Positions 41,023 through 48,580 of a stretch of 64,000 nucleotides of DNA are shown here, piece after piece (positions within the stretch are counted from its first letter, which is position 1; each line of letters opens with the position of its first letter). The DNA is from UBA9676 sp035532275. GTDB lineage: Bacteria > Actinomycetota > Actinomycetes > Streptosporangiales > Streptosporangiaceae. The stretch lies in NCBI GenBank assembly GCA_035532275.1, contig DATKRG010000386.1, forward strand, positions 25,668 to 89,667, read 5' to 3'. The notes under the pieces were generated by a model. It was not told the DNA's origin and ran no database searches. It saw only the letters and a program-made list of their open reading frames with translations. The position numbers and the translations under genes were made by a program.

Positions 41023-41968
41023 TGCCGTTCACCGCCTCGTCCATCGGGGTGACATCGATCGGGGTGATATCGATCGGGGTGACATCGAGAGGTATCAGCG
41101 GGACGGGCCCGGCGTTCTGCGCCGCCGGGACATAGCCCCAGTACTTGGCGCGGGCACCGCCGTCCACCACGAAGTCGCAGCCGGTGATGAGGCGCGCGTA
41201 GTCCGAGCACATCCACGCGACGCAGTGGCCGATGTCGGTCGGCGTGGATGGCACCCCCATCGGGATCATGCCGCGGACGTCGAACCGGCCGCCCGGCCGC
41301 CACCAGTCCTTGCGGTCCGCCGGCGGCTCGGCTGGCGGGCGCAGGGTGCCGACACCCCGGGCCTTTCGTTCTGCTATCAATTCGGGGTTGTCCGGCTCCG
41401 GGGCGGTGGGCGAGAAACTGTTGACGCGGATGCCATACGGCGCCAGATCCATGGCCGCGGCGCGGACGAAGTTGGCCAGCCCGCCCTTGTGGAACGCGTA
41501 CGCGATGACCCCGCCAGCTCCCTGCCAGGCGTTCGAGGACAGGATGCTGACGATGCTGCCCCTGATGCCGCGCTCGATCATGGCGATGGCGGCGTGCTTG
41601 CTGTTGAGGAAGTTGCCCGCCGCCGCCACCGTCACCGCCCGGTTGAAGAAGCCGGCGCTCTCCTCCAGCAGGCCGCGGCCGCCGAGGATGGCCGCGTTGT
41701 TGATCAGGATGTCGATCCGGCCCCAGCGCTCCAGCACCTCGCCGAGGTAGGCATTGACGTCGTCCTCCTCGCTGACGTCGCCGGTGACCGCCATCGCGGT
41801 GCCGTCGTTGCGCTCGATCCGGCGCACGCACGCCTTGGCGGCATCGGGGTTGATGTCGTTGCAGGCCACCTTGGCCCCGTACCTGGCCAGCGCGAGCGCG
41901 ATGCCGCTGCCGATGTTCGGCCCGGCGCCGGTGACCAGCGCCACCTTTCCCTCCAGGGAGATCTCCAT
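41015..41968 (-). CDS. Short-chain dehydrogenase/reductase
   Basis: Protein of 317 residues. N-terminal VALVTGAGPNIGSGIALALA (TGXXXGXG), DILINNAAILGGRG (NNA), SIVSILSSNAWQG (Ser), IAYAFHKGGLANFVRAA (YXXXK), and DFVVDGGA at the end. A classical SDR oxidising or reducing an alcohol/ketone with NAD(P). An insertion after the PG-motif region (SPTAPEPDNPELIAERKARG) marks a large substrate loop. The C-terminus ends in IDITPIDVTPMD, a repeat from 15 bp DNA repeats. It lies in the ALDH-SDR-ADH-amidohydrolase operon. Confidence 0.88.
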   Translation of the reverse strand: MEISLEGKVALVTGAGPNIGSGIALALARYGAKVACNDINPDAAKACVRRIERNDGTAMAVTGDVSEEDDVNAYLGEVLERWGRIDILINNAAILGGRGLLEESAGFFNRAVTVAAAGNFLNSKHAAIAMIERGIRGSIVSILSSNAWQGAGGVIAYAFHKGGLANFVRAAAMDLAPYGIRVNSFSPTAPEPDNPELIAERKARGVGTLRPPAEPPADRKDWWRPGGRFDVRGMIPMGVPSTPTDIGHCVAWMCSDYARLITGCDFVVDGGARAKYWGYVPAAQNAGPVPLIPLDVTPIDITPIDVTPMDEAVNGNG

Positions 41969-41977
41969 GTGCCTGCC

Positions 41978-43447
41978 TCACGCGTTGATGACGACGGTCT
42001 TGACCTGGGTGTAGTCGAGGATGGAGTCCGCGCTCATGGTCCGGCCGAACCCGCTGTGCTTGTAGCCGCCCCAGGGCGCGCCGATGACGCCGCGGGAGCC
42101 GAAGCCGTTGATCGTGACCGATCCGGCCTGCACTCCCCTGGCCAGCCGGACGGCGCGGCCGATGTCCCTCGTCCAGACGCAGGCGTTGAGCCCGTAGCGG
42201 GTGCCGTTGGCGATGGCGAGCGCCTCCTCCTCGTCGGAGTAGCTGAGCACCGACAGCACCGGGCCGAAGATCTCCTCCTGGGCGATGCGCATGTCCGGGC
42301 GGACCTCGTCGAAGATCGTGGGCTCGACGAAGAAGCCCTTGTCGTAGGCACCACCGGTGAGCTTGTGCCCCCCGGTGACCAGCCGGGCCCCCTCCTGCTG
42401 GCCGATGCCGACGTACCCGAGCACCCGCTGCTCCTGTTTGGCGCTGATCAGCGGGCCCATCTGGACGTCCTCATGCCAGGGGCCGACCCGGACCCGGCCG
42501 AAGGCCTCGGCGACCCGGCCGACGAGTTCTTCCCGCCGCTCACGCCCCACCAGGACCCGGGAACCAGCCGCGCAGACCTGGCCGGTGTTCAGGGTGATGC
42601 TGCCCACGATCGCCGGGATGGCGCGGTCGAGGTCGGCGTCGGCGAGCACGACCTGCGGGGCCTTGCCGCCCAGCTCCATGTGCAGTGGCACCAGGTTCGC
42701 CGCACACGCCTGCATGATCTTCGTCCCGGTCTCGGGGGAGCCGGTGAAGCCCATCCGGCGCACCAGTGGGTGGGCGGGCAGGGCCGCCCCGGCCTCGGGC
42801 CCGTAGCCGGTCACGACGTTGATCACGCCCGGCGGGACGCCGGCTGCCAGCGCCAGCTTGGCCAGCAGCAGGCAGGTCAGCGGTGCGTCCTCGGCCGGCT
42901 TGACCACGATCGTGTTGCCGGTCGCGATGGCCGGCGCGACGTCGGTCACCATGATCGGCCCGGGCACGTTCCAGGGGATGATGCACCCGCACACGCCGTA
43001 GGGCTCGCGGATCGTCATGCCCAGGACGTCCGGCTGGGCGCAGGGCAGGGTCTGGCCGGTGACCTTGTCGGCCATGCCGGCCACGAACGTCAGCGTGCGG
43101 GCCACCGGGGACGGCCCCCAGTAGGGGTGGCCCACCTCCAGCGACTCGAGCGTGCTGATCTGCGTCTCATGCTCGCGGCACAGCCGCGCCCACGCCGTCA
43201 GCAGCTCGGCCCGGACCGTGGGGCTGGTGTCCCGCCAGGCCGGGAACGCGGCCTGCGCCGCCTGCGCCGCCGCGTCGATGTCCGCGGCGCCGCCCCGGGG
43301 GACGCACAGCAGGACCTGCCCGGTCGCGGGGTTGATGACGTCGATCGTCTCGCCGCTGACGGCCGGCACCCAGTCCGGGCCGATGAGATGCGTGCCGTCC
43401 GCGAGGAGCCCGCGGACGTCCAGGCCGGCCGGCTGCGTCACGGTCAT
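41978..43447 (-). CDS. NAD(P)-dependent aldehyde dehydrogenase
   Basis: Protein of 489 residues. VCGCIIPWNVPGPIMVTDVA (cofactor fold), MELGGKAPQVVLADADLDR (Glu), LNTGQVCAAGSRVLVGRER (nucleophile Cys), EEIFGPVLSVLSYSDEEEAL. It opens the minus-strand operon and oxidises an aldehyde to acid in the cytoplasm. Its start at 43447 lies 407 bp from the divergent NDMA-type ADH gene, and the gap holds two operator-like motifs. Confidence 0.9.
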   Translation of the reverse strand: MTVTQPAGLDVRGLLADGTHLIGPDWVPAVSGETIDVINPATGQVLLCVPRGGAADIDAAAQAAQAAFPAWRDTSPTVRAELLTAWARLCREHETQISTLESLEVGHPYWGPSPVARTLTFVAGMADKVTGQTLPCAQPDVLGMTIREPYGVCGCIIPWNVPGPIMVTDVAPAIATGNTIVVKPAEDAPLTCLLLAKLALAAGVPPGVINVVTGYGPEAGAALPAHPLVRRMGFTGSPETGTKIMQACAANLVPLHMELGGKAPQVVLADADLDRAIPAIVGSITLNTGQVCAAGSRVLVGRERREELVGRVAEAFGRVRVGPWHEDVQMGPLISAKQEQRVLGYVGIGQQEGARLVTGGHKLTGGAYDKGFFVEPTIFDEVRPDMRIAQEEIFGPVLSVLSYSDEEEALAIANGTRYGLNACVWTRDIGRAVRLARGVQAGSVTINGFGSRGVIGAPWGGYKHSGFGRTMSADSILDYTQVKTVVINA

Positions 43448-43520
43448 GACAGTCCCTTCCGTGGCCGGCCCGGGCGCCCGTGCCCGCCTCGGCGATCAGC
43501 TATGCCGCGCGCCCTGGCCA

Positions 43521-43563
43521 TTCGACAAATGACGAAAGCCGCTACGGTCGTCGGACAAATGAC
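43521..43563. promoter_or_regulatory. Repeated operator-like motif (CGACAAATGAC) between the divergent oxidation operons
   Basis: TTCGACAAATGAC at 43521-43533 recurs as TCGGACAAATGAC at 43551-43563, a 30 bp repeat distance (about three helical turns). It lies in the 407 bp gap between the aldehyde dehydrogenase start (43447) and the NDMA-type ADH (43855), so a regulator bound on one face of the helix could control either direction. Confidence 0.5.
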
Positions 43564-43700
43564 ATGCTGTGGGTCTCGCGGTGTCAAGTGGGGGGCCGCC
43601 GAAAACCGGCTGCCTGCTTTGGTCTCTGGCCACGGTCGCCGCACTGCCTGGACGTGGCTGTTCCACGGTCCGGACCGGCCCCTTGGCACACCTGTGAGCA

Positions 43701-43724
43701 GGTGGTATAGATACATATGCCACC
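43701..43724. promoter_or_regulatory. Inverted repeat with -10-like core upstream of the NDMA-type ADH
   Basis: GGTGGTATAG at 43701-43710 and the reverse-complement-like CATATGCCACC up to 43724 form an imperfect inverted repeat of about 10 bp arms with an AT-rich centre (TATAGATACATAT). The centre resembles a -10 promoter box. Together with the pair at 43521-43563 it marks the control region of the flanking genes. Confidence 0.45.
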
Positions 43725-43854
43725 ACAGTCGTCGAAGAAGATGTCATAGGTTGCGTACCGGTTCTGGCTGGCAGCCTTGGACTGGTGCTGTGCTGGCCGC
43801 CGGTGGGGACCCCCGTCATATCGCCCCCCCGGGTAACGAGGAAGGTCAGGCCGG

Positions 43855-44964
43855 ATGAGCACGATGAAGACCCTGGCGGCAGTCCTCCGCAAGGGCGGCG
43901 AGCCCTGGGAGATCACCGAACTGGACCTCGACGAGCCCAAGGCGAACGAGGTGCTGGTCAAGATGAAGGCAGCGGGCCTGTGCCATTCCGACGAGCACAT
44001 CCGCGCCCGCGGCACCGCCCGCCTCCCGCTGGTCGGCGGGCACGAGGGCGCGGGCATCGTGGAGGCCATCGGCCCCGGTGTCACCAGGGTGAAGGTGGGA
44101 GACCACGTCTCCTGCTCCTACATCCCGGTCTGCGGGAAGTGCCGGTACTGCTCGACCGGCCGCCAGAACCTGTGTGACGCCGGGAAGTGGGCCGCGGTCG
44201 GCTGCCTGCAGGACGAGACCTTCCGGTTCCACTCCGGCGGCGAGGACCTCGGCGGCATGTGCGTGGTCGGCTCGTTCTCACAGTGGTCGGTGCTGTCGGA
44301 GTGGTCCTGCGTCAAGGTCGACGACGACATCCCGTTCGAGCACGCGGCCCTGGTGAGCTGCGGTATCACCACCGGGTGGGCATCGTCGGTCTACGCGGCC
44401 GGTGTCCGGGCCGGTGACACCGTGGTGGTCTTCGGCACTGGCGGGGTGGGGATCAACGCGGTGCAGGGCGCCCGCTACGCCGGGGCCAAGAACGTCATCG
44501 CGGTCGACCCGCTGGAGAACAAGCTGGAGGCGGCCAAGTCGCTCGGCGCCACACACGGCTTCACCGACCCGGCGAAGGCCAAAGAGGTGCTGGTCGACAT
44601 CACCTGGGGCCAGCTCGCCGACCATGTGATCTGCACCGTCGGCGAGATGGACAACGAGGTCGTCAAGAACGCCGTCGACATGTGCGGCAAGGCGGGCTCG
44701 GTCGTCATCACCGGCGTCGGCTACTTCGACATGGTGCTGCCGGGCGCGATCCTCATCGGCTACCACCGCCGGCTGCAGGGCGCCCTGTTCGGCGGTGCCA
44801 ACCCGCTCTACGACATTCCCAAGCTGCTGGGCCTGTGGAAGGCCGGCGATCTCAAGATCGACGAGCTGATCACCAAGCGGTACTCGCTGGACCAGATCAA
44901 CGAGGGCTACGCGGACCTGATGGACGGCAAGAACATCCGCGGCGTCCTCATCCACGACCACTAG
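43855..44964 (+). CDS. NDMA-dependent alcohol dehydrogenase (mycofactocin-associated zinc ADH), second copy
   Basis: Protein of 369 residues from ATG 43855. It shares with the 36310 gene the motifs CHSDEHIRARG, GGHEGAGIVEAIGPGVTRV, CSYIPVCGKCRYCSTGRQNL and VVFGTGGVGINAVQGARYAG. These zinc dehydrogenases bind nicotinamide tightly and are believed to pass electrons to mycofactocin. It is directly followed by a UGSC-family gene, so it may oxidise an alcohol whose product is handled by that unit. Two such enzymes in 8 kb next to mft genes suggest strong use of mycofactocin. Confidence 0.88.
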   Translation: MSTMKTLAAVLRKGGEPWEITELDLDEPKANEVLVKMKAAGLCHSDEHIRARGTARLPLVGGHEGAGIVEAIGPGVTRVKVGDHVSCSYIPVCGKCRYCSTGRQNLCDAGKWAAVGCLQDETFRFHSGGEDLGGMCVVGSFSQWSVLSEWSCVKVDDDIPFEHAALVSCGITTGWASSVYAAGVRAGDTVVVFGTGGVGINAVQGARYAGAKNVIAVDPLENKLEAAKSLGATHGFTDPAKAKEVLVDITWGQLADHVICTVGEMDNEVVKNAVDMCGKAGSVVITGVGYFDMVLPGAILIGYHRRLQGALFGGANPLYDIPKLLGLWKAGDLKIDELITKRYSLDQINEGYADLMDGKNIRGVLIHDH

Positions 44965-44989
44965 GACGCCGAGGCAGATAGGAGCTGAC

Positions 44990-45616
44990 ATGCCGAACGC
45001 GATCCTGGACCCGACTGGGCAGGCTGACCGGACATCCGCCGGGCCGGCCTTCACACTCGCGCGGCGGCGGCCCGGCCTGCGGGGCGCGCGGGTGGGGCTG
45101 CTCGTCAACACCAAGCGGAACGCTGACCTCCTCCTCGAAGAGGTGGGCAGGCTGCTCATGAAGGAGCAGGGTGCCGGCAGCGTCATGGCCCGCACCAAGC
45201 TGGCGTTCGCGCAGCCGGTGACCGAGGACATGCTCACGGAGCTGACCACCGGATGCGACGTGGTGGTCACCGGGGTCGGCGACTGCGGATCGTGCAGCGC
45301 CTCCGCGGTCACCGACGGCATCATGCTGGAGGGCAGGGGCATCCCCGCGGCTGTCATCTGCAGCGACGCGTTCGGTGCCAGCGCGGACGCCATCGCCAGC
45401 CTGCGCGGCGCACCGGGCTACCGCTACCTGACCACGCCGCACCCGGTCGCCGTGCTCACTCCCGATGAGGTGCGCGATCGCGCCCGGCAGCTGGTCGGCG
45501 ACATCGTCTCGCTCCTCGCGTCGGACGGCACAGCGGGCGGCACAGCGGACGGCACAGCGGACAGCACGGCGGACGGCACGGCGGGCGGCGCAGCGGACGG
45601 CGAGGCGGCCGCCTGA
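44990..45616 (+). CDS. UGSC-family protein, cysteine form
   Basis: Protein of 208 residues, ATG 44990 with AGGAGC upstream. The core VVVTGVGDCGSCSASAVTDG carries CGSC in place of the selenocysteine-containing UGSC of selenoprotein members; ARVGLLVNTKRNADLLLEEV and GIPAAVICSDAF are the flanking conserved strands. The cysteine pair suggests a thiol redox or sulfur-transfer role, but the function is not established for the family. The C-terminus is a GTADGTADSTADGTAGG repeat tract (12 bp DNA repeats). It overlaps the next gene by 1 bp (TGATG), and both form a unit between the NDMA-type ADH and the MetE-like gene. Confidence 0.8.
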   Translation: MPNAILDPTGQADRTSAGPAFTLARRRPGLRGARVGLLVNTKRNADLLLEEVGRLLMKEQGAGSVMARTKLAFAQPVTEDMLTELTTGCDVVVTGVGDCGSCSASAVTDGIMLEGRGIPAAVICSDAFGASADAIASLRGAPGYRYLTTPHPVAVLTPDEVRDRARQLVGDIVSLLASDGTAGGTADGTADSTADGTAGGAADGEAAA

Positions 45617-46752
45617 TGACGCAGGCCGCCAGTCTGGGTCCGGCCAGTCTGGATCCGGCCAGCCTGGATCCAGACGCGGCCCAGCGGGCCATCGAGTACT
45701 GCTACGAGCAGGGCTGGTCGGACGGGCTGCCGCTGGTCCCGGCCACCAGGCCGCTGGTCGATCAGTTCCTGGCCCACACCAGCCGCGATCCCGGGGAGGT
45801 CATCGGGACGCTGGAGCAGGTGGGCCGCGGCTGCACCGTATACCTGGCCGCGGTCAACGCGGCGATGGCGGGCTGCCGGCCCGAATACTTCCCAGTGGTC
45901 CTGGCCGCCTTCGGCGCCCTGATGGCTGAACGTGCCGCGCGGGGTGGCGGCTGGCAGAGCACCAGCGGCCCCGCCCCGCTGATCGTCGTGAACGGCCCCG
46001 TCCGCGCCGAACTTGGTTTCAACGCCACCGGCGGCGTCTTCGGGCCGGGATTCCGCGCGAATGCCACCGTCGCCCGGGCGATCGGCCTCATCGTCCGCAA
46101 CGCCTTCGGCATCCATCCCCACGTCCTGGAACAGGCGACGCAGGGGGTTCCCGGCCGGTGGTCCATCTGCATCGCGGAGAACGAGGAAGAGAGCCCCTGG
46201 GAACCGTTCTCGGTCGGCGGCGGCGTGCCGGCCGGGACCAGCGCGGTGTCGGCGACGCTGCTGCGCACCAGCGAGTTCGTCGACAACCGTCATTCCCACC
46301 ATCCCGAGGACGTGCTCTGGGATCTGGCGGACACCATCTCGCGCACCGGTGCGCAGATCTTCAAGGAGGCCTCGGCCGGGGTGGTGCTCTGCCCCGAGCA
46401 CGCCCAGATGTTCGCCGGCGCCGGGTACTCCAGGGCAGCGGTGCAGGAATGGCTCATGGCGCGCTGTGGCCGCCTCCCCGCGGACCTGCGGCGGGCGGGC
46501 AAGGGGGACCTGAGCAAGATCAGCCCGGAGGACGAGGCCCGGCAGGCCGCGGCCGGCGCCGGTGAGATCTCACGCACGATGATGTCCTCCCGGCAGCTGC
46601 CGGTGATCGTCGCCGGTGCCCGCAACGCCGCCATCTCCATGGTGGTGCGGGTCTTCGGTGAGTGGTCAGGGACCGCCGTGCCGGTCGAGGTGCCGGCCGA
46701 GGTGACGGCCGGTGCGCCGGCGGGAGCCCGCGCCGGGACCGGGACCCGGTAG
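45616..46752 (+). CDS. Conserved protein of unknown function, UGSC-associated
   Basis: Protein of 378 residues, start overlapping the UGSC stop. The N-terminus has a 15 bp DNA-repeat tract (SLDPASLDP). The body (QRAIEYCYEQGWSDGLPLVP, CRPEYFPVVLAAFGALMAER, LGFNATGGVFGPGFRANATV, RNAFGIHPHVLEQATQGVPG, PEDVLWDLADTISRTGAQI) is soluble, with no signal or helix bundle. I do not recognise the family. Its tight coupling to the UGSC gene suggests both act in one complex or pathway. The conserved GWSDGLPLVP and Asn/Gly-rich segments could form a ligand pocket. Confidence 0.6.
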   Translation: MTQAASLGPASLDPASLDPDAAQRAIEYCYEQGWSDGLPLVPATRPLVDQFLAHTSRDPGEVIGTLEQVGRGCTVYLAAVNAAMAGCRPEYFPVVLAAFGALMAERAARGGGWQSTSGPAPLIVVNGPVRAELGFNATGGVFGPGFRANATVARAIGLIVRNAFGIHPHVLEQATQGVPGRWSICIAENEEESPWEPFSVGGGVPAGTSAVSATLLRTSEFVDNRHSHHPEDVLWDLADTISRTGAQIFKEASAGVVLCPEHAQMFAGAGYSRAAVQEWLMARCGRLPADLRRAGKGDLSKISPEDEARQAAAGAGEISRTMMSSRQLPVIVAGARNAAISMVVRVFGEWSGTAVPVEVPAEVTAGAPAGARAGTGTR

Positions 46753-46783
46753 CCGGGCAGGCCCGGAAGGCAGGAGAGAAACG

Positions 46784-47014
46784 ATGCTCGACGTGGCGCG
46801 TCTGGAGCCGTTGCAGGCGTCGCTGGGCGCCGACGGCTACCTGATGGAGGCCCGCGAAGAGGGCGGCCGGATCGATGTGCGCATCCGCGCCTCCGATGAC
46901 GCCTGCGCCGACTGCCTGGTCCCCAAGCCCATCATGCGCGGCATCCTCGGGCAGGTGCTCGGGGTTGCCGAGGACATCATCGACCTCACCTACCCGGCGG
47001 AGCTGCCCGGGTAG
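46784..47014 (+). CDS. Small CXXC protein, unknown function
   Basis: Protein of 76 residues, ATG 46784 with GGAG about 7 nt upstream. The C-terminal half DACADCLVPKPIMRGILGQV has a CXXC pair in a place like the NifU-type cysteine motif, but with Leu-Val-Pro where NifU has Ser-Ser. It is preceded by an alpha/beta start (LDVARLEPLQASLGADGYLM). A scaffold or thiol-transfer partner for the UGSC unit is possible; no family assignment. It lies 31 bp after the previous gene and 65 bp before the MetE-like gene. Confidence 0.55.
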   Translation: MLDVARLEPLQASLGADGYLMEAREEGGRIDVRIRASDDACADCLVPKPIMRGILGQVLGVAEDIIDLTYPAELPG

Positions 47015-47079
47015 CGGTAGCCCCGGCCCGCAGGCATCTCCAGTACGGCACCGACACGAACAGTCAAAGGAGTACAGAT

Positions 47080-48201
47080 ATGAGTCCTCGCACGATTCCG
47101 CCGTTCCGTGCTGATCATGTTGGCAGTTTGCTGCGCCCGGCTGGGCTGCTGGCGGCGCGGGAGGAGTTCGCGGCTGGGGTGATCACCGCTGAGCAGCTGC
47201 GGGCGGCCGAGGATGAGGCGATCACCGCGGTGGTGGCGATGCAGCGGGAGGCAGGGCTGCAGTCGGCCACGGATGGGGAGCTCCGGCGGGCGTCGTGGCA
47301 TATGGATTTCATCTACCAGCTCGGCGGGGTCGCCAAGACACCGGGGAACCTGGCGGTCAAGTTCCACAACGCGGGCGGGGACATCGAGTTCACCCCCGCC
47401 GCGATCCACGTCGCCAGCAAGATCACCCTGGGCGAGACCATCTTCGCTGACGACTTCGCCTACCTGCAAAAAGCCGTGGCGCCTGGGCAGACACCCAAGC
47501 TGACGATCCCCTCACCCAACATGGTCCACTACCGCGGCGGCCCCGCCGCGATCGACCCGGCCATCTACCCCGACATCGAGGAGTTCTGGGCCGACCTGGC
47601 CACCGCCTACGCCGCCCAGGTCGCCGCGATCGCCGCCCAGGGCTGCACCTACCTCCAATTCGACGACACCTCCCTGGCCTACCTCAACGACCCCGCCCAG
47701 CGCGCCGCCATCACCGCCCGCGGCGAAGACGCCGACAACCTGCACCTGCGCTACATCAGCCAGGTCAACACCGCCCTGGCAGACAAGCCACCCGGGCTGG
47801 CCGTCACCACCCACCTGTGCCGCGGCAACTTCCGCTCCTCCTGGGCCGCCACCGGCGGCTACGACTTCGTCGCCGAAGCCCTGTTCAACGACCTGGACGT
47901 CGACGGGTTCTTCCTCGAATACGACGACCCCCGCTCCGGCGGCTTCGAACCCCTGCGGTTCGTCCCCCCCGGCAAAATGATCGTCCTGGGCCTGGTCACC
48001 ACCAAAACCGGCCAGCTCGAACACCCCGACACCCTCAAACGCCGCATCGACCAAGCCGCCCACTACCTCCCCCTCGACCAGCTCGCCCTCTCCGGCCAAT
48101 GCGGCTTCTCCTCCACCGTCGAAGGCAACACCCTCACCCACGACCAGCAACGCGCCAAACTCGACCTCATCGTCACCACCGCCCACGACATCTGGGGCTG
48201 A
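47080..48201 (+). CDS. MetE-like methyltransferase (YxjG-type cobalamin-independent methionine synthase family), paralog A
   Basis: Protein of 373 residues, ATG 47080 (AAAGGAG upstream). PPFRADHVGSLLRPAGLLAA is the family start, DGELRRASWHMDFIYQLGGV and YLQFDDTSLAYLNDPAQRAA the barrel, and the zinc ligands are TTHLCRGN (His, Cys) and LSGQCGFSSTVEGN (Cys). It should use a methylated donor and a thiol, but the methyl source is unknown. It is close in sequence to the gene at 55213. The codon pattern shifts at about 47560: the first part uses G-ending codons, the rest nearly all C-ending ones. A palindromic hairpin follows its stop codon. Confidence 0.82.
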   Translation: MSPRTIPPFRADHVGSLLRPAGLLAAREEFAAGVITAEQLRAAEDEAITAVVAMQREAGLQSATDGELRRASWHMDFIYQLGGVAKTPGNLAVKFHNAGGDIEFTPAAIHVASKITLGETIFADDFAYLQKAVAPGQTPKLTIPSPNMVHYRGGPAAIDPAIYPDIEEFWADLATAYAAQVAAIAAQGCTYLQFDDTSLAYLNDPAQRAAITARGEDADNLHLRYISQVNTALADKPPGLAVTTHLCRGNFRSSWAATGGYDFVAEALFNDLDVDGFFLEYDDPRSGGFEPLRFVPPGKMIVLGLVTTKTGQLEHPDTLKRRIDQAAHYLPLDQLALSGQCGFSSTVEGNTLTHDQQRAKLDLIVTTAHDIWG

Positions 48202-48224
48202 CGCTTGTGAGCCGGGCACAAGCG
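48202..48224. repeat. Palindromic hairpin motif, copy 2 (CGCTTGTG...CACAAGCG)
   Basis: CGCTTGTG at 48202-48209 and CACAAGCG at 48217-48224 form a perfect 8 bp stem around AGCCGGG, directly after the MetE-like stop. The stem and loop match the hairpin at 8529-8551 upstream of the metF-metE-metK operon. It may be a terminator, a protein operator or a structured RNA; the conserved loop suggests more than a simple operator. Confidence 0.6.
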
Positions 48225-48580
48225 GGGCGCCACCCGGGTAGGGCGCAGATACAAGATCATCTGCCGACGGCCGACGCGCGAAAATCAAGCCTTGCGCCCA
48301 CCCCGGGCGCCATCTAGCATCCAAGACAAAACTCGGCACGCTCGACAGATAAATGTCACGTACTTGCCCCGCTCGTCGTCGCTGGACAACAGCGGGCGAG
48401 CACCCCCCGTTGGTTCAGGTGCGCCATGACCATCTGGTTTCGCCGTTGTCCGGGAACGCCGGGCAGGCCTCAGTCTGCATGTGCCCGGCCCGTACTAGCA
48501 CCAGCCACCCAGCGGGCCGCAAATGCCCCGCGCTTTTCCCTGATTTCCGTGGACTACCGAAATTCGAGTAGGTGGATGCC
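48225..48580. other. Intergenic region upstream of the dipeptide-type importer
   Basis: About 355 bp without a convincing gene. It contains a hairpin-forming stretch at about 48366-48402 (CCCGCT and AGCGGG with CGAGC/GCTCG) and the leader of the ABC importer operon. The length leaves room for a regulatory RNA or long 5' leader, but no known riboswitch family is recognised. Confidence 0.4.

Noticed and set aside
40682..43858. Very long plus-strand open frame (over 1000 codons) opposite the ALDH-SDR-ADH operon
   Set aside because: It is antisense to well-supported genes, Arg/Ala/Pro/His-rich, and lacks any family motif; it is a high-GC shadow.
48225..48580. SAM or other riboswitch upstream of the importer
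   Set aside because: The hairpins do not show the conserved core of any riboswitch family I know; kept only as an unassigned leader.
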